Below, piece after piece: positions 62,104 to 64,000 of a DNA stretch of 64,000 bases. Position numbers and translations under genes: made by a program. A model generated the notes under the pieces. The model worked only from the letters and a program-made list of their open reading frames with translations. It ran no database searches and was not told the DNA's origin. The DNA comes from Gracilimonas amylolytica (lineage in GTDB: Bacteria > Bacteroidota > Rhodothermia > Balneolales > Balneolaceae). The DNA lies in contig NZ_PQBS01000035.1 of assembly GCF_002911695.1 (NCBI RefSeq), forward strand, positions 62,001 to 126,000, in the 5' to 3' direction. How positions within the stretch are numbered: position 1 is the first letter of the stretch; each line of letters opens with the position of its first letter.

Positions 62104-62314
62104 GTTTCATGATCGCAAAGATCACAAGAACGTACCCTGCCATGATCACAATTGGAGAAATGAAAAGAGAAATAAAACCATTTACTTCATTCTCTAAATA
62201 CATGGCTGTGAATCCACCAACTATAAGCAATATCGCAAAACCGATCATCTTATAGTTATACGCAGAAAAAAACATTGGTTGGTCGACTGCTTTTTTACCT
62301 TTTCGTTTTGCCAT
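62066..62314 (-). CDS. DUF3098 family membrane protein
   Basis: An 82-residue protein with a basic N-terminus (KRKGKK), then two membrane helices (about 23-40 and 48-68) and a charged C-terminal tail. The family DUF3098 is found almost only in Bacteroidota and relatives, often near cell-division or undecaprenyl-phosphate genes, which supports the phylum placement. It overlaps the DUF92 gene by 38 nt. ATG start with a poor ribosome binding site. Confidence 0.87.
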   Translation of the reverse strand: MAKRKGKKAVDQPMFFSAYNYKMIGFAILLIVGGFTAMYLENEVNGFISLFISPIVIMAGYVLVIFAIMKHDRDEDISTNPG

Positions 62315-62406
62315 GTTCTTTTGCTTAAATTAATTCAAATTACTTCAGTGAATGACGGACAAAGTTATTTAATAATCTGATAAACCCAAAAGCTCAAAAC
62401 TCATAC

Positions 62407-63003
62407 ATGCAGGTAATTCTTGCCTCTCAAAGTCCCAGGCGAAAAAAACTTTTAGAACAGATCGGGTTGAGGTTTATGATATCCCCCAGTAGCATTTCTG
62501 AAGATTCAGATCTCACTGACCCGGTTGCACTGGTTGAAGAACTGGCTCTGGAAAAAGCAAAGGATGTCGCAAAGCATCACTTTCGATCTTTGATAATTGG
62601 TTCAGATACTGTTGTGGTACACCGGGGCAAGATCCTTGGTAAACCTACTGACGAAGAAGACGCCATTCAAATGTTAACGGATCTTAGCGGCACAACTCAT
62701 AGTGTTTATACGGGTGTGGCTTTTGTAAAAACAGACGGGAATGGTCAAACCTCTGACACCCTAAGTTTTTATGAACAGACCAAAGTAACATTCAGCACGT
62801 TGGATGAGTCCGATATTTTAGCGTATGTTAAAAAAGGGAGTCCCATGGACAAGGCCGGAGGTTACGGTATTCAGGATGATCATGGTGCCCTGTTTGTAGA
62901 AAAGATCGAAGGTGATTACTACAATGTCGTCGGGTTTCCGCTGAACCGATTTTACCGAGAGCTCAAAAAGTTCTCTCCTGAAACCAAAATTCAAATTCAG
63001 TAA
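62407..63003 (+). CDS. maf: Maf family nucleotide pyrophosphatase
   Basis: A 198-residue Maf/YhdE-type house-cleaning pyrophosphatase acting on non-canonical or canonical nucleoside triphosphates (dTTP/UTP or m7GTP, depending on subtype). The phosphate-binding ASQSPRRKKLL (residues 6-16), IGSDTVV and the later DKAGGYGIQD are intact. A plain ATG start is used. It ends directly before the start of the TPR protein gene (0 nt between stop and ATG), so the two are one transcript. Confidence 0.92.
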   Translation: MQVILASQSPRRKKLLEQIGLRFMISPSSISEDSDLTDPVALVEELALEKAKDVAKHHFRSLIIGSDTVVVHRGKILGKPTDEEDAIQMLTDLSGTTHSVYTGVAFVKTDGNGQTSDTLSFYEQTKVTFSTLDESDILAYVKKGSPMDKAGGYGIQDDHGALFVEKIEGDYYNVVGFPLNRFYRELKKFSPETKIQIQ

Positions 63004-64000
63004 ATGATCAAGCACATCACATATATTCTTTCATTCTTGTTTTTACTGTTGAGTACAGGCGTGATGGCTCAAAATAGCAGTGATTATCAACTGGCCGTTC
63101 GGCTCATACAGCAGCAGGAGTATTCCGAGGCACTTCCTATTCTGGAGGAACTGCATCAGAAAGATCCAGACATGTATGTTTATGCGGATCGATTGATCGA
63201 CTGTCTGATTCAAGTCAAGGATTATGATCGTGGATTAGAGATAGCCGGAAAATTTAAAGGAAGGCCTAATTTTGATGCGCAGATCAAGATCCGGATCGGG
63301 GAGCTCAATCACTATCTGGGTAATGAAGAAAGAGCCCTTGAAATATGGAAATCGAACATCAGCGAGAATCCAAAACAATATCAGATCTACATAAACACAG
63401 CCCGAAAAATGGTAGATCGACGGGAATACCTCGAAGCTGTGGATGTTTACAAACAAGCGCGTACAGACCTGCAGAACAAACAACTCTTTTTTGGGGACAT
63501 CGCCAATGCCTACATGCAGGCCGGGGAATATGAACTTGCCATCAACGAATGGCTGGCTCTTTTGGAAGAATCCCCTAATCAGATCACATTTATCCAACGC
63601 AGTCTGTTACGATTTAATGACCCCATACTGTACGATATCACAATTGTAGAACTGAATGACCGGCTATCTGATATCTCTGTCACTAATTCACTGTACAGAA
63701 CTTACTATGAACTTCAGATCTGGCTGCTTCAGGAAAATAAGCTGTACCGCAGGGCATTAGCGGCCGCAAAAGAATACGAAAACCGTTCAAACAGCTACAA
63801 CTATTCAGTCTTCAACCTTGGCAGGCAACTTGTGGAAAACAATGAATTTGAACTCGCCATTGACGCCTTTTCATTTTATACGGATAACACCTTTGGTGAA
63901 TTAAGGTGGCGAAGTCTTGAAGAACTCTCAGAAACCTACTCACGGTGGGCAAAATACCTGGATGATTTCAGTCTCGAGCGCCAGGCCAATAGTGACAGCC
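63004..64000 (+). CDS. Exported TPR-repeat protein, 3'-truncated by window edge
   Basis: The reading frame opens with an ATG right after the maf stop (63001-63003) and stays open to the end of the window, 332 codons so far. A signal peptide (about residues 1-22, ending GVMAQN) precedes degenerate tetratricopeptide repeats (EYSEALPILEELHQKDP, NEERALEIW, EYLEAVDVYKQA, EYELAINEWLAL). No catalytic motif is visible. It is likely a periplasmic scaffold. The C-terminus lies beyond the window, so its length and any added domain cannot be told. Confidence 0.85.
   Translation, partial: MIKHITYILSFLFLLLSTGVMAQNSSDYQLAVRLIQQQEYSEALPILEELHQKDPDMYVYADRLIDCLIQVKDYDRGLEIAGKFKGRPNFDAQIKIRIGELNHYLGNEERALEIWKSNISENPKQYQIYINTARKMVDRREYLEAVDVYKQARTDLQNKQLFFGDIANAYMQAGEYELAINEWLALLEESPNQITFIQRSLLRFNDPILYDITIVELNDRLSDISVTNSLYRTYYELQIWLLQENKLYRRALAAAKEYENRSNSYNYSVFNLGRQLVENNEFELAIDAFSFYTDNTFGELRWRSLEELSETYSRWAKYLDDFSLERQANSDS

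Overview
This 64 kb window is ordinary, gene-dense chromosomal DNA (low-40s % GC by eye) from a Gram-negative member of the Bacteroidota/Balneolota group. A Balneola- or Gracilimonas-like organism is my best guess, by inference. The signs are: a secreted protein with a type IX secretion (Por) C-terminal sorting domain; a TonB-dependent receptor with an N-terminal carboxypeptidase-regulatory-like domain; a short primary sigma factor without region 1.1; TAnnTTTG-type -7 boxes; beta-propeller sensor kinases; a YtxJ-type bacilliredoxin; DUF3098; and an actinobacterial-style fused 2-oxoglutarate dehydrogenase. I see no rRNA, tRNA, CRISPR array, prophage or insertion sequence.

Layout. 1-7.1 kb holds housekeeping genes: pckA (cut by the window edge), prfA, purK-purE, an RRM protein, a YbjQ-family protein and grpE-dnaJ. 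7.3-13.5 kb holds a TonB receptor with a LacI-type operator upstream, a coupled trio (SGNH lipoprotein, membrane protein, SIMPL protein) and a PIG-L deacetylase. 13.6-22.3 kb holds a Ser/Thr kinase-TPR receptor, the divergent tesA / ybbA-ybbP locus, an OmpA-like lipoprotein and corA. 22.2-29 kb is a minus-strand cluster: a propeller histidine kinase, a LuxR-type regulator, a strange Ser/Arg-rich lipoprotein and a FadL-like porin. 29-37 kb holds the primary sigma factor, deoB coupled to a GAF/degenerate-GGDEF protein, pepF, and an S15-type hydrolase broken by a 7-bp tandem duplication. 37-45.6 kb holds the fused 2-oxoglutarate dehydrogenase, several small proteins, groES-groEL and rsmA. 45.8-64 kb holds a PgpH-like c-di-AMP phosphodiesterase, xerD, ggt, an mtnA homologue without its catalytic Cys, an orphan HisKA_2 kinase, ytxJ, a UPF0173 hydrolase, an acyl-ACP thioesterase, an aldo/keto reductase, a T9SS cargo protein, a dicarboxylate symporter, DUF92, DUF3098, maf and a TPR protein cut by the right edge.

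How it fits together. Most genes serve central carbon and nucleotide metabolism (pckA, kgd, purK/E, deoB, maf), protein quality control (grpE, dnaJ, groES/EL, pepF) and the cell envelope (TonB receptor, FadL-like protein, OmpA lipoprotein, T9SS cargo, YbbAP). Several gene pairs overlap by 1 or 4 nt, suggesting translational coupling. The best leads are the frameshifting duplication in the S15 hydrolase, a (CAGTTAG)9 repeat abutting the rsmA start, the Cys-to-Gly change in MtnA, the E2-E1 fusion enzyme, and the Ser/Arg-rich lipoprotein beside its two-component system. I found no clearly new multi-gene defence or mobile system.
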